The notes beneath the pieces were generated by a model. The model saw only the letters and a program-made list of their open reading frames with translations. It was not told where the DNA came from and did no database searches. A program made the position numbers and the translations under genes. A stretch of DNA of 48,709 bases, taken from contig JAJRSD010000030.1 of NCBI GenBank assembly GCA_024278975.1, positions 1 to 48,709 on the forward strand, in the 5' to 3' direction. The DNA comes from Bacteroidota bacterium (GTDB lineage Bacteria; Bacteroidota; Bacteroidia; Bacteroidales; Prolixibacteraceae). This document shows positions 34,088 through 42,958 of the stretch, piece after piece (position 1 is the first letter of the stretch; the number at the start of each line of letters is the position of its first letter).

Positions 34088-35455
34088 TTAGTTTTTAGGT
34101 TGTTCTGAAAGATATTTTTTATCGATTCCTTTCTCTTCTGCATATTCCCAAATTGTGATAACCGGGAAAAACTTTGCAAGAACTGAGATAATTAGAATAG
34201 CAGCACAAAAGGAGAATAGTGTAATCATTATTTCAATACTTGTTGGTGCGTAATGATGGAAATTTTCGGGCACATTCTGAATTGGCAAAAACGGATGTTC
34301 CATAGTTGGTATTACAATAATAAATCGTTTTAACCATGCAGTTGCTAAAACAACCACCGATATAATTACCAGTGAAAGTGGTTTCCTGAAAAATTTAAAC
34401 AGCAATAAAATTGTTGGAAGAATTAGTCCTGATATTTGCACCGACCAAAACATAAGAGAATAACCTCCGCTAAAAATATTTGATAGATGAATTCCTTCGG
34501 CAGTTTTCATTTTATAACCGGGAACCAAAAATTCGTTTACATTAAAATAGAGATAAACGAGGGATACAAAAACCAGTAATTTTGCCATTTTATCGAAATG
34601 GATATCCTCGAAATATTCTTGTAATCCATGGCGAATACGGTAAATGTACATTAATATTATAACTGCTGCAACACCGGCTACGAAAGCACCTGCTACAAAA
34701 TAAGGACCAAATATGGTAGTGTCCCAACCTGCGCGAAGTGTTGCTGCAAACAGCCACGAAGTAACCGTGTGGATTGATAATCCAACCGGAACAATCAGTA
34801 TCATTAATACACGCATTGCATGATAAACAGTTTTATATTGCTTTGCATTTCCTTTCCAACCCAGCGATAGAATGGTGTATATTTTCATTTTCCATTTTGG
34901 TACTTCATCTCCCAGCCGGTCGCGAAGCAGAGCCAAATCGGGAATTAGCGGAATATAAAACAGTAAAACCGAAATTGTAAGATACGTGGTTACAACTGTT
35001 AAGTCCCAAACTATTGGCGATGCAAATCTTCCGTGTAAAAATACATTTAGAAGCCGGTCGGGGCGTCCCATGTCCATTACAATAATAATACCTGCCAGTG
35101 CTACTCCGGCAATTGCAACTTGTTCGGCAACGCGCGAAATTGGTTTTACCCAATGAATATTTAGCAAATGCATTGCAGAGCTAATTAAAAAACCAACGAG
35201 ACTAAATGCCACAAAAAACACGAAGTTGGCAATATACATTCCCCACGAAACGTAATCGCGCATTCCGGTTACACCAAGTCCCTGATCGATTTGGATTGCC
35301 CAGCCCCAAAGTCCAACACCGGCAAACACTATTAAAATGAAAAACCAAAACCTGGTTAGCTCATCTTTTTTTACAATCGACCGTGTTAAATCAAATACTA
35401 TTTTGTCTAGTAACTTTCTCGATTCTTCCGGAGATTCAATTTTGTTCATTTCCAT
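34088..35455 (-). CDS. nrfD: NrfD/PsrC-family integral membrane quinol-binding subunit
   Basis: This 455-residue protein has about ten TM helices. It resembles NrfD/PsrC/ActC proteins, with VTGMRDYVSWGMYIANFVFF near the N-terminus and IVMDMGRPDRLLNVFLHGRF in the third segment. The latter is a hallmark of the family's quinone-proximal loop (MGRPDR). NrfD proteins exchange electrons between quinone and an Fe-S partner, which is encoded just upstream with a 12-base gap. There is no Mo-bisPGD subunit in the window. The gene symbol is given by family only. Confidence 0.88.
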   Translation of the reverse strand: MEMNKIESPEESRKLLDKIVFDLTRSIVKKDELTRFWFFILIVFAGVGLWGWAIQIDQGLGVTGMRDYVSWGMYIANFVFFVAFSLVGFLISSAMHLLNIHWVKPISRVAEQVAIAGVALAGIIIVMDMGRPDRLLNVFLHGRFASPIVWDLTVVTTYLTISVLLFYIPLIPDLALLRDRLGDEVPKWKMKIYTILSLGWKGNAKQYKTVYHAMRVLMILIVPVGLSIHTVTSWLFAATLRAGWDTTIFGPYFVAGAFVAGVAAVIILMYIYRIRHGLQEYFEDIHFDKMAKLLVFVSLVYLYFNVNEFLVPGYKMKTAEGIHLSNIFSGGYSLMFWSVQISGLILPTILLLFKFFRKPLSLVIISVVVLATAWLKRFIIVIPTMEHPFLPIQNVPENFHHYAPTSIEIMITLFSFCAAILIISVLAKFFPVITIWEYAEEKGIDKKYLSEQPKN

Positions 35456-35467
35456 TATTTTTTTGAT

Positions 35468-36385
35468 TTAAGAATGGTGTTCTTCAATATTTCCCTGAAA
35501 AGGAGAAGTTCTGTCTTTTGGAGGCAAATAATAAACGCGTGGTTTCGTTCCCAGCTCGGCCATTAAAGTATAAGCAGCATTGTCTTTTACAAGTTTACTG
35601 AAACTAACAGTCTCTTTGGTAGTTCCATTGGTAACAGCATCTTCGTTTCTATCGCCAAACCAATAAACACCGTTGGGGCACGCCGAAACACAGGTTGGCA
35701 ACTTATCGTCACGTAATCGGTCGGCACTAAACAAACATTTCGATATTGTTCCTTTTTTTTGTGGAACATTACACTCAATATTATAAGCTACACCTTCATA
35801 TTTTTCTGCATCGCGCGGCTCGAACCAATGGAACACTCTTGCAGAATATGGACAGGCAGCCACACAAAAACGGCATCCGATACAACGTTCGTTATCGATT
35901 AGAACAATTCCATCGTCGCGTTTAAACGTAGCATTTACAGGGCAAACTTTTGTACATGGCGGATTATCGCAATGCTTACAAGGTTTTGGCATGTAATACG
36001 GAGCTGTGTCCTCAGTATCCTGCATCTGCAATACATTAATGTGATGTTGCTCTGGTCGGAGTTGATGATGGTTTTGGCATGCTTTCATACATTCCCGCGC
36101 GTTGCGACACTTAGCAAGGTCGATTACCATAACCCAGCTTTTTCCGGGTAATCCTTCTCTGCCTCGCTTTTGGTTTTCCGATAACGAGGGCATGTCGGCA
36201 GGTTTCAGCATTGCTTTGTCAACCTCTACCAGCTCGCCACTTGATGTTAAAAGTGTGATTTTGTCGCCAGCAACGGTTTCCACTTTATTGCATGAACTTA
36301 AAAGGCTGGAACTGCCAATAATACCGGCAGCACCAATTGATGCTCCCAGCGTTTTCATAAATTTTCTACGTGTATTTTTATCCAT
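35468..36385 (-). CDS. Tat-exported 4Fe-4S ferredoxin subunit (NrfC/PsrB/DmsB type)
   Basis: This 305-residue protein begins with a twin-Arg signal (NTRRKFMKTLG, R6-R7). A Cys in lipobox-like context (LLSSC, C32) suggests a Tat-exported lipoprotein. It has four Cys clusters: C93-x(5)-C99-x(3)-C103, where the usual second Cys is Ala96 (CRNARECMKAC); CKHCDNPPCTKVCP (136-149), complete; CIGCRFCVAACP (168-179), complete; and C-x(12)-C-x(14)-C-x(3)-C at the end. One cluster is therefore likely 3Fe-4S or unusual. It is the first gene of the minus-strand block that continues through NrfD, cytochrome c and the cbb3 genes. Confidence 0.85.
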   Translation of the reverse strand: MDKNTRRKFMKTLGASIGAAGIIGSSSLLSSCNKVETVAGDKITLLTSSGELVEVDKAMLKPADMPSLSENQKRGREGLPGKSWVMVIDLAKCRNARECMKACQNHHQLRPEQHHINVLQMQDTEDTAPYYMPKPCKHCDNPPCTKVCPVNATFKRDDGIVLIDNERCIGCRFCVAACPYSARVFHWFEPRDAEKYEGVAYNIECNVPQKKGTISKCLFSADRLRDDKLPTCVSACPNGVYWFGDRNEDAVTNGTTKETVSFSKLVKDNAAYTLMAELGTKPRVYYLPPKDRTSPFQGNIEEHHS

Positions 36386-36541
36386 AAATAATTTTTCTTT
36401 TGAAGAATTAATTACTCCGTTAGAAATAGTCTATTGTGCCCTAAATTATATATTCTTATGAAACCTTCAAATTTTAAAACCGGAGTCTATAGTTGAAGAT
36501 AGTACAGGTTAAATTGGAGTGGCAAGGTTTTTTGTAGTTAT

Positions 36542-36567
36542 AATCTATTTATTCAAATAAATAGATT
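36542..36567. promoter_or_regulatory. 26-bp perfect palindrome upstream of the respiratory block
   Basis: AATCTATTTATT and AATAAATAGATT are exact inverted 12-mers around CA. The palindrome lies 157 bases upstream of the FeS gene start. The short spacing and symmetry look like a dimeric repressor or activator site more than a hairpin. The regulator is unknown. Confidence 0.45.
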
Positions 36568-36705
36568 GTTGTAAATAATTGATTTATAACCTCTAATTTT
36601 ATTAGTGAAAATAAAGTTTTTACTCTGTAAACAATAGTAATCTTTTATTGTTATAATGGGTTTGTCTTTTTTATTTTGAACTAAAGATTAGTTTAAAATA
36701 GAGCA

Positions 36706-36735
36706 ATAAAAACATGTTGCATAACATGTTTTTAT
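36706..36735 (-). terminator. Probable bidirectional terminator after the amidohydrolase gene
   Basis: Exact 13-base arms (ATAAAAACATGTT and AACATGTTTTTAT) lie around GCAT, 38 bases after the amidohydrolase stop. On the minus strand the stem ends in TTTTT, as a rho-independent terminator would. It is symmetrical, so it could serve both strands. Confidence 0.5.
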
Positions 36736-36773
36736 ACTTAATGTAGAATAATTCTATTGTAAACATAACTGAA

Positions 36774-38141
36774 TTATTCATCTAATTGATACAATTTGAT
36801 TGCATTTTCGCTAAAAACTGCACGAATTATTTTCCTGGCAGTTTCATCATTCATTTGTTCGTTTTCAATTCGTTTTGCTAAAACTTCGCAAACTACCTGC
36901 TTGCCAAATTCGAGCGAGCCAACAGCTTCTTCTATTAAATGGCAGTCGCCACCCCAAAAGAATTTATTATAAGGCACACAGTCCAGCATTTCGTCGAAAG
37001 TTACAATGGCACGTTGTTTCGATATTTGTGGCAACCAGACCAAATTGAGATAAACATTTGGGAACATTTTCCCCAATGCAACAAACTCGCCTGTCCAGGG
37101 AAAACCTCCATGGAATATATCGAATTTTGTATTGGGATGTAAAAGAAATAGGTTGTTTAATTTGGTTGGTTTGCCATTTTCTAACTGGTTTCCGTTGCCG
37201 GCAAGATAACCGGTGTGAATTTGAACCGGCAGATTATTCTCGGCAGCTTTATCTAAAATATAGTGTAGTAAAAAATCTTGTAACTCTTTCTCTTCTGCCT
37301 TATTTATCTCAGGTGATTTATTAAACAGTTCTTTTGCTCTATCTCTCGAAACATTTTCATAATCAAGCGAGCGTCCGTAAGCCATGGAATTTTTAATACC
37401 AACTGCACCATTTTGTTTTGCACGTTGAATCATAAAATCTGTAAAAGCCAGATAATCATTCAGAGTATTTATCTTTTCGACACCTGTAATTTTTGCAAAT
37501 TCATTAAAATCAGAGTTTTGTTCGGTGTAAACTAATTTCCCGGGACCAATGTCATAAATAAGTTTATTAGCCTGAAATATAAGTGTGAAATGCTTTTTGT
37601 CGATATCGAAATTATGTGGTGCCCAATATTGGTCGAGAAACATTGTTTCGAAATTGAATTTATGGAAACACTCGTCGAACCAGCTTTCGTAATTTTGATA
37701 TTTTGCAGCTATTTGTTTCGACAGCAACTCAATTCCTTCTTTTGTAAAAACAGGTTCGTTGTAGTTGTAGCATTTTTTTATGCCCTCTAAAAAATGCTTA
37801 TAATAACTTGTATTCGCGGTGTAGTTTAGCTGCTCCCCAAACATATTCCACATTTCGTCGAGCGAACTTTTATTTATAATTTCAACGGTTAAATTCTTTG
37901 TGCCTACCGAATTTACATCTGCAACTAAATATGATTTATGCAGTAAAGTCCAAAAATTATATTTCGAATATTCGAGCTCCGATGGAGTGCGCTGGTGCTC
38001 GTGTGTGTTAATTACTTTTATGGTGTTAGTGAACTCCATTAAACTATTATACACATCGTTTTTTTGTGCTGAACAGTTAGTAAACAGGACGATTAAGAGC
38101 AGAGCAATAATTTTTGCAACTACAGATTTTATGGTTTTCAT
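36774..38141 (-). CDS. Amidohydrolase-family (TIM-barrel) lipoprotein
   Basis: This 455-residue exported protein has a hydrophobic start with Cys at 23 (VLFTNCSAQ). The lipobox is loose, so lipidation is likely but not certain. Amidohydrolase metal motifs: INTHEHQ (45-50, H47 and H49), PVQIHTGY, FDIFHGGFPW and FWGGDCHLIEEA (final Asp). The pattern resembles Amidohydrolase_2/glucuronate isomerase-like relatives. The reaction cannot be stated. It follows the GH2 glycosidase gene by 75 bases on the same strand, so the pair may process one glycan-derived compound. Confidence 0.8.
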   Translation of the reverse strand: MKTIKSVVAKIIALLLIVLFTNCSAQKNDVYNSLMEFTNTIKVINTHEHQRTPSELEYSKYNFWTLLHKSYLVADVNSVGTKNLTVEIINKSSLDEMWNMFGEQLNYTANTSYYKHFLEGIKKCYNYNEPVFTKEGIELLSKQIAAKYQNYESWFDECFHKFNFETMFLDQYWAPHNFDIDKKHFTLIFQANKLIYDIGPGKLVYTEQNSDFNEFAKITGVEKINTLNDYLAFTDFMIQRAKQNGAVGIKNSMAYGRSLDYENVSRDRAKELFNKSPEINKAEEKELQDFLLHYILDKAAENNLPVQIHTGYLAGNGNQLENGKPTKLNNLFLLHPNTKFDIFHGGFPWTGEFVALGKMFPNVYLNLVWLPQISKQRAIVTFDEMLDCVPYNKFFWGGDCHLIEEAVGSLEFGKQVVCEVLAKRIENEQMNDETARKIIRAVFSENAIKLYQLDE

Positions 38142-38216
38142 CTCTTAAAGTTTAGTTGTTTTAATGTTTAATTTGTAATTCCCTTATCCAATAATTTATT
38201 TAGTTTGAAAATTAAA

Positions 38217-40499
38217 TTATCCCAACCGCGACCCAACAAATATTTTTATGAGAATTAAAATCAACTCAACAAAAACCAAAACGAAGAAAGATATTTTAGA
38301 GATAATTCGTTTCCATTTAACTATTTTCTTTTTTCGTTGCCAAACAACCGACCACAACCAAACAATAAAAAGGAATACAACAATCAGCATAAAATTCAAG
38401 TGTTGAAGTGCGTCGTATATTTTTGCAATTTGTCCGGTTCCAAAGGCAGTGTCTAAAACCCAAACACAGTTGTCTGTCAGTAATTCTCCGTTTAAATTAC
38501 CTTCAACTTTAATTCCATTATTACCTTCATTCAAAACAATTTTGTTCCAAACCACAATCCCATCTTTGGGTGATTGCGTGCCAACAACTTCTCCGTTTAC
38601 CGAAAGTGTAACCGATTTAAGGTTGGTATAAACTTTTACAGAAGTTTCATTGTCGTACCTGAAAATATGACGTTTTGAAGTAATATATAAAACCGGTTCT
38701 TCGCTCCAGTTGGCTTTAAAAAAGTAGAATGCATCCTTTTTAATTTTACGATCGAATGTTACCAGTCCTTTATCGTTAATTCCAAAATGGTCGCCCTCTC
38801 GACGAAAATGAGATCCAAAGTCGAACATATTCCACAAAAAAGTTCCCCACACAAATGGGCGGGCATTAAAAGCTTTCAGATGTTCTTCGTGATAAAAACT
38901 CTGCCACTCCTCGGGGTGCGGCGAGCCAAAAGGATTGGGACGTTTTAATTTTTGAGTGTGCTGAAAAATACTGCCACCCGCTCCATATTCACTAATTCCA
39001 ATACATAAATCAGGATATTTTTTGTGTGTCTCATCCAAAAAAATACCAATATCTTTGGGCTGATCGTAGTACCACCCAAAATATCTGTTCCACGCAATTG
39101 CATCGGTAATATCGTGAATATTCTCCTCTGGTTCTATCATACTTGCCCCAACTGTTAACCGCGACGGGTCTTCCGACTTTGCCAAATCATTAAGCTCGTT
39201 TATAAAATCAACCGGACTTTCATCGTCGGGATTTTGAATCTCGTTAAAAATACTCCAGAAAATAATTGACGGGTGGTTAAAATTTTGCCTGATAAGTTCG
39301 CGTAACTGTTGCTTTGCATTATTATGAAATGCTTCGGTGGGTTCGTAACCATTCGACTCGCCAATAAAACCACCGGGCCCGCCAACCCAGGGAATTTCTG
39401 CCCAAACCACAATTCCGGCAGTATCGGAAAGGTCGTAAATTGTTTCGGAGTGCTGGTAATGTGCAAGCCGCAACGAGTTTATACCCATTTCGAGCATAAT
39501 TTCCATGTCTTGTTTATGGTCGCTGACAGATATGGCAGAACCTTTGTTTAACCTGTCCTGATGCCGACTAACACCATGCAACGGTAGATGATTGCCGTTA
39601 AGGAAAAAACCTTCGTTGGGGTCAACTCTAAAATAGCGTAATCCGAGTGGCTCGGTTTTGCTGTCGATAATCTTCCCATTCTGTTTTAATTCAACATTTA
39701 CACTGTATAAATATGCATCCTTTTTACCATTCCAGAGTTCTGGATTTTTAATTGAAAATGAATTTGAGAATGTACTTTCACCCAATTCAGCCAGAAAATT
39801 ATTGTTTTTAGTTTGAACAATATTTCTGTCAGCATCAAAAACAGTGGTGGTTATATTTATTTTCTCAGTTTGTTCAGCAGCATTCGAGATTTTAACTTTT
39901 ACTTCAACATCTGCCGACGATTCCGAAACATTCGTCTGTTTCAAATATATTCCGGGCGATGCATAATCGAGCGGACTAATACAAACCGGCGATGTGATAA
40001 TCAAACTCACCGGGCGATAGATTCCGCCATAAATATTAAAATCGCCAAATAGTGGAAGTACCTCCAAAGCATATTCGTTGTTGGCTATTACTTTTAAAAT
40101 ATTTTTCCGGCCAAATTTTAGTTTTTCCGTGAGTTCGAAAACAAAAGCCGAGTAGCCACCGCGGTGTTTGCCAAGTAGTTCGTTGTTTAAATAAACCTGC
40201 GCAATTGTCATCACTCCTTCGAAACGTATGAAAATACGTTTGCCACTCCAGCTATCGTTGGGCGTAAAAGATTTCTGGTATATTCCTTCGCCTCTGTAAT
40301 ACGCGATTCCTTCCTGTGCATCGGTTGCATTCCAGGTATGCGGAGTTGTAACTGTTTTGTTGATAGTTTCACCAGAAACAGAGCCTCCGGTAAATAACCA
40401 ATTGTTATTAAACGAAACCTCAGCACGATACTGGGCGTTGGAAATTAAAACTATAAATGCGAAAAAGATAGTGAATGTAAAAGTGAATAATCTATTCAT
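38217..40499 (-). CDS. GH2-family glycosidase with C-terminal membrane segments
   Basis: This 760-residue enzyme has a signal peptide (LFTFTFTIFFAFIVLISNAQ). It has the GH2 sugar-binding beta-sandwich (30-170), the immunoglobulin-like domain (185-290), and the TIM barrel with acid/base E420 (WSIFNE) and nucleophile E504 (GISEYGAGG). Both Glu residues are present. GH2 includes beta-galactosidases, glucuronidases and mannosidases, so the sugar cannot be fixed. The odd feature is the C-terminus: two TM helices (702-720 and 735-755) with a basic linker, unusual for this family. It is therefore probably held in the inner membrane with its catalytic part in the periplasm. Confidence 0.88.
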   Translation of the reverse strand: MNRLFTFTFTIFFAFIVLISNAQYRAEVSFNNNWLFTGGSVSGETINKTVTTPHTWNATDAQEGIAYYRGEGIYQKSFTPNDSWSGKRIFIRFEGVMTIAQVYLNNELLGKHRGGYSAFVFELTEKLKFGRKNILKVIANNEYALEVLPLFGDFNIYGGIYRPVSLIITSPVCISPLDYASPGIYLKQTNVSESSADVEVKVKISNAAEQTEKINITTTVFDADRNIVQTKNNNFLAELGESTFSNSFSIKNPELWNGKKDAYLYSVNVELKQNGKIIDSKTEPLGLRYFRVDPNEGFFLNGNHLPLHGVSRHQDRLNKGSAISVSDHKQDMEIMLEMGINSLRLAHYQHSETIYDLSDTAGIVVWAEIPWVGGPGGFIGESNGYEPTEAFHNNAKQQLRELIRQNFNHPSIIFWSIFNEIQNPDDESPVDFINELNDLAKSEDPSRLTVGASMIEPEENIHDITDAIAWNRYFGWYYDQPKDIGIFLDETHKKYPDLCIGISEYGAGGSIFQHTQKLKRPNPFGSPHPEEWQSFYHEEHLKAFNARPFVWGTFLWNMFDFGSHFRREGDHFGINDKGLVTFDRKIKKDAFYFFKANWSEEPVLYITSKRHIFRYDNETSVKVYTNLKSVTLSVNGEVVGTQSPKDGIVVWNKIVLNEGNNGIKVEGNLNGELLTDNCVWVLDTAFGTGQIAKIYDALQHLNFMLIVVFLFIVWLWSVVWQRKKKIVKWKRIISKISFFVLVFVELILILIKIFVGSRLG

Positions 40500-40564
40500 T
40501 GGTTTAGTTTTTATTTTTTAAAAATATACAAAAGAAATGAGTTTTTAAAAGTATACATAAATTA

Positions 40565-40572
40565 TATGTTTG
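40565..40572 (+). promoter_or_regulatory. -7 box of the small membrane protein gene
   Basis: TATGTTTG matches TAnnTTTG. It overlaps an in-frame ATG at 40566, showing that translation more likely begins at the ATG at 40608, 36 bases downstream. Confidence 0.45.
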
Positions 40573-40607
40573 ATATCAATATCTTTGGGGTAAATAATTA
40601 TTATTGT

Positions 40608-41108
40608 ATGAAGGAATTAATATTAAGAAACAGTAGCGGAAAAAGAGTTTTATTTCTGATCGTTGTTACAGGTATTTCGTTTATGATTATGCCTATTATA
40701 ACAATGCCAAAAGTAATTCAGTTTACCTCCGGAATGAAAATTCTGGATTTAATGCCCGGCGGTTACGATTTCGAATATGTAAATACACTGTTTAGAACTC
40801 TTGGCGAAGAGGGACGGTACAATTATTTATATATTCAAATTCCGGCTGACATGGTTTATCCGCTGCTTTTTACAATAAGCAGTTGTTTACTAATTGCATT
40901 TCTTTTAAACAAATTGCAGCAATTCAGAAACCCATTTATTTACATTTGTATTTTTCCAGTTATTAGCGGCATTGCCGATTATTCTGAAAATACAGGAGTT
41001 ATTTTTATGCTTAACCAATATCCCGATATTTCAACATCTATTGTAAAAGTTACAAGTATGTTTAGTGTCATTAAATACGCTTCAATTACAATATCTTTTT
41101 GGGAATAA
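40608..41108 (+). pseudogene. Small multi-pass membrane protein, 3' frameshifted
   Basis: This is a 166-residue protein as read, with three hydrophobic segments (VLFLIVVTGISFMIMPIITM, PADMVYPLLFTISSCLLIAF, FIYICIFPVISGIADYSENT). It ends abruptly at ISFWE. In the +1 frame right after the T run at 41096-41100, the sequence continues GIIILAIIIGIKKISVKWN to a stop at 41159-41161. That is an obvious fourth TM helix with a basic end. One extra T (six instead of five) would restore it, giving about 184 residues. The fold resembles small uncharacterised 4-TM proteins, and no family name or function can be given. Confidence 0.6.
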
Positions 41109-41177
41109 TTATTCTGGCAATTATTATTGGGATTAAGAAAATAAGTGTAAAATGGAATTAATCTGGTTAACCTCTTT

Positions 41178-42284
41178 TTAGGTTTTCGGTAAGTTTTTTA
41201 CAATTTTCATGTTATCCAAAAACTCCTTTGCAATTACTCGTAATATTGTATAAACCGGAATTGCGAGAATCATTCCAAGAATACCGGCCAGGCTACCCGC
41301 TGTTATTATCACTAAAAAAATTTCAAGCGGATGCGCTTTTACACTACTTGAATATATAAGCGGCTGAAACAATATATTATCAATAATTTGAACCGTGCCA
41401 AATACTAAAACCATCCATCCTAAAAGAGGAAATGTGTGGCACATAAAATCGGCATCTATATTTAGTGATGCACCAATTAGCAGGCCAACTGCAGCGCCCA
41501 TCCACGGTCCCAGATACGGAATCACATTAAACATTCCGCAAAAAAGACCAATTACTACTGCGTGTTCAAAAGCAATACCCACAATTGTAAGCCCGATTGT
41601 AACAAGCAACATTACCATAGCAACTTCGAAAACTAATCCAATAAAATACCTTCGTAAAAGATACGAAATCGAATCAAAAATATGAGCAACTTTAGTTTCG
41701 TAGTTAGTTGGAACTAAAAGAATGATTACCTCGCGAAACATGTTCTCTTCTTTTAAAAAGAAAAAGGTAATAAACGATACCGAAAAGAATCCGATTAACA
41801 GTTCGCCAATTGTTGATGTTATTACGGCAAACAAATCTGAGATTTGCGAAAAATCTATTTTGTCGGCAATGTTTGCAGTTACAACATCCATAAAAGATTG
41901 GTTCTCAAAAATCACGGGGTCTTTACTGAAAAACTGTAAAAAATTAATTATCGGCTCTTCCATTGAATCCAGAACAGCTTCGTAATCGACTTGTGTTAAA
42001 ATGTTTAACTCTTTAATTAACAGGGGTATGATAAAATTCAGAAATGATATAAAAACAATCCAAAGAGTTGCAAGAGTGAAAAATGCAGCAACGCCTTTCG
42101 AAATTTTGAATTTTTTGTATTTGAACGATGCAAGCCGTCGTGCAAGTGGTTTGCCTATAAAAGATAGTACAACAGAAATTAAAATGTAAGCAACAATTGT
42201 ACTAAAATACCACAATAAAAAAATAATAAATAGGAATCCAATAAATAGCAAAATACTCCGGGTTCTCTCTTTTAGTTGTATCAT
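41178..42284 (-). CDS. AI-2E family transporter (PerM/YhhT-like)
   Basis: This 368-residue protein has about seven to eight TM helices with the family layout. Two helices come first, then a long amphipathic central part (DPVIFENQSFMDVVTANIAD). The conserved GLFCGMFNVIPYLGPWMGA and the closing GILGMILAIPVYTILRVI follow. Members export autoinducer-2 or act as Na/H antiporters, and which applies here cannot be told. It is read convergently toward the frameshifted membrane gene and lies after gcvH on the same strand, but a strong terminator separates it from gcvH. Confidence 0.9.
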   Translation of the reverse strand: MIQLKERTRSILLFIGFLFIIFLLWYFSTIVAYILISVVLSFIGKPLARRLASFKYKKFKISKGVAAFFTLATLWIVFISFLNFIIPLLIKELNILTQVDYEAVLDSMEEPIINFLQFFSKDPVIFENQSFMDVVTANIADKIDFSQISDLFAVITSTIGELLIGFFSVSFITFFFLKEENMFREVIILLVPTNYETKVAHIFDSISYLLRRYFIGLVFEVAMVMLLVTIGLTIVGIAFEHAVVIGLFCGMFNVIPYLGPWMGAAVGLLIGASLNIDADFMCHTFPLLGWMVLVFGTVQIIDNILFQPLIYSSSVKAHPLEIFLVIITAGSLAGILGMILAIPVYTILRVIAKEFLDNMKIVKNLPKT

Positions 42285-42377
42285 TCTTTTTCTATTTTCA
42301 ACAAATATATATTAAACTGGATTACGAAAAAGCTATTTGGTTTGAGCATATTATCAATTGTCAAGTCAGTTTTTTGC

Positions 42378-42408
42378 AAAAAAAAGGGTACAATAAAATG
42401 CTGTACCC
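42378..42408 (-). terminator. Rho-independent terminator of gcvH
   Basis: On the minus strand, GGGTACA (42408-42402) and TGTACCC (42392-42386) pair around a nine-base loop and are followed by eight T. It starts 22 bases after the gcvH stop. This is the clearest terminator in the window. Confidence 0.8.
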
Positions 42409-42430
42409 AAATAATTTTACTCGAAATATT

Positions 42431-42811
42431 TTATGCTTCCAATAATTTTTGATACTCTTCGGCAGAAATCAATCCTTCCAACTCAGCAGCATCAGCAATT
42501 TTAATCTTAATCATCCACCCTTTTTCATAAGGGTCTTTGTTTACCAACTCCGGTTCGTCTAAAAGTGCTTCGTTAACTTTGGCGACCTCGCCACCTATCG
42601 GCATAAACAAATCCGAAACAGTTTTAACAGCTTCCACTGTGCCAAAAGTTTCACCTTTGTCAAGTTCTTCACCTTCGGTTTCAATTTCAACAAAAACTAC
42701 ATCACCCAATTCGCCCTGGGCAAAATCGGTAACACCAACAGTAGCAATGTCTCCTTCAACGCGAATCCACTCGTGGTCTTGCGTATATTTTAAATCAGCA
42801 GGAATATTCAT
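42431..42811 (-). CDS. gcvH: Glycine cleavage system H protein
   Basis: This 126-residue lipoyl carrier shuttles the methylamine of glycine between the P, T and L proteins. It is of usual length. The lipoylation site is in GTVEAVKTVSDLFMP with K63. The conserved start (YTQDHEWIRVEGDIATVGVT) and C-terminal GWMIKIKIAD are present. The P, T and L genes are not in this window. A promoter box and a strong terminator flank it, so it is monocistronic. Confidence 0.97.
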   Translation of the reverse strand: MNIPADLKYTQDHEWIRVEGDIATVGVTDFAQGELGDVVFVEIETEGEELDKGETFGTVEAVKTVSDLFMPIGGEVAKVNEALLDEPELVNKDPYEKGWMIKIKIADAAELEGLISAEEYQKLLEA

Positions 42812-42851
42812 ATCGATAATTTTTAAATTTCTATTTTCAATTTAGTTGATA

Positions 42852-42859
42852 CAAAACTA
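42852..42859 (-). promoter_or_regulatory. -7 box of gcvH
   Basis: The minus strand reads TAGTTTTG (TAnnTTTG), 40 bases before the start codon at 42811. The -33 element is not convincing. Confidence 0.4.
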
Positions 42860-42958
42860 ATATATTTTACCGAAACTTTCATTCCCGAAATCGATCCTTT
42901 TTTACTGATTTTTATCGTATTTTACGGCGCTAAATATTATTGCAAAAACTTTTCAAAA

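Larger units (their letters stand above)
36386..36773. other. Spacer before the FeS/NrfD/cbb3 block
   Basis: This is 388 bases, very AT-rich, with no gene. It contains two strong palindromes, listed separately. I could not find a convincing TAnnTTTG box on the minus strand or a TTGAT-N4-ATCAA FNR-like site, so how this oxygen-related block is regulated is not readable here. Confidence 0.5.

Noticed and set aside
36386-36773. FNR-like or CRP-like binding sites before the respiratory block
   Set aside because: The palindromes found there do not match TTGAT-N4-ATCAA or TGTGA-N6-TCACA, so naming a regulator would be a guess.
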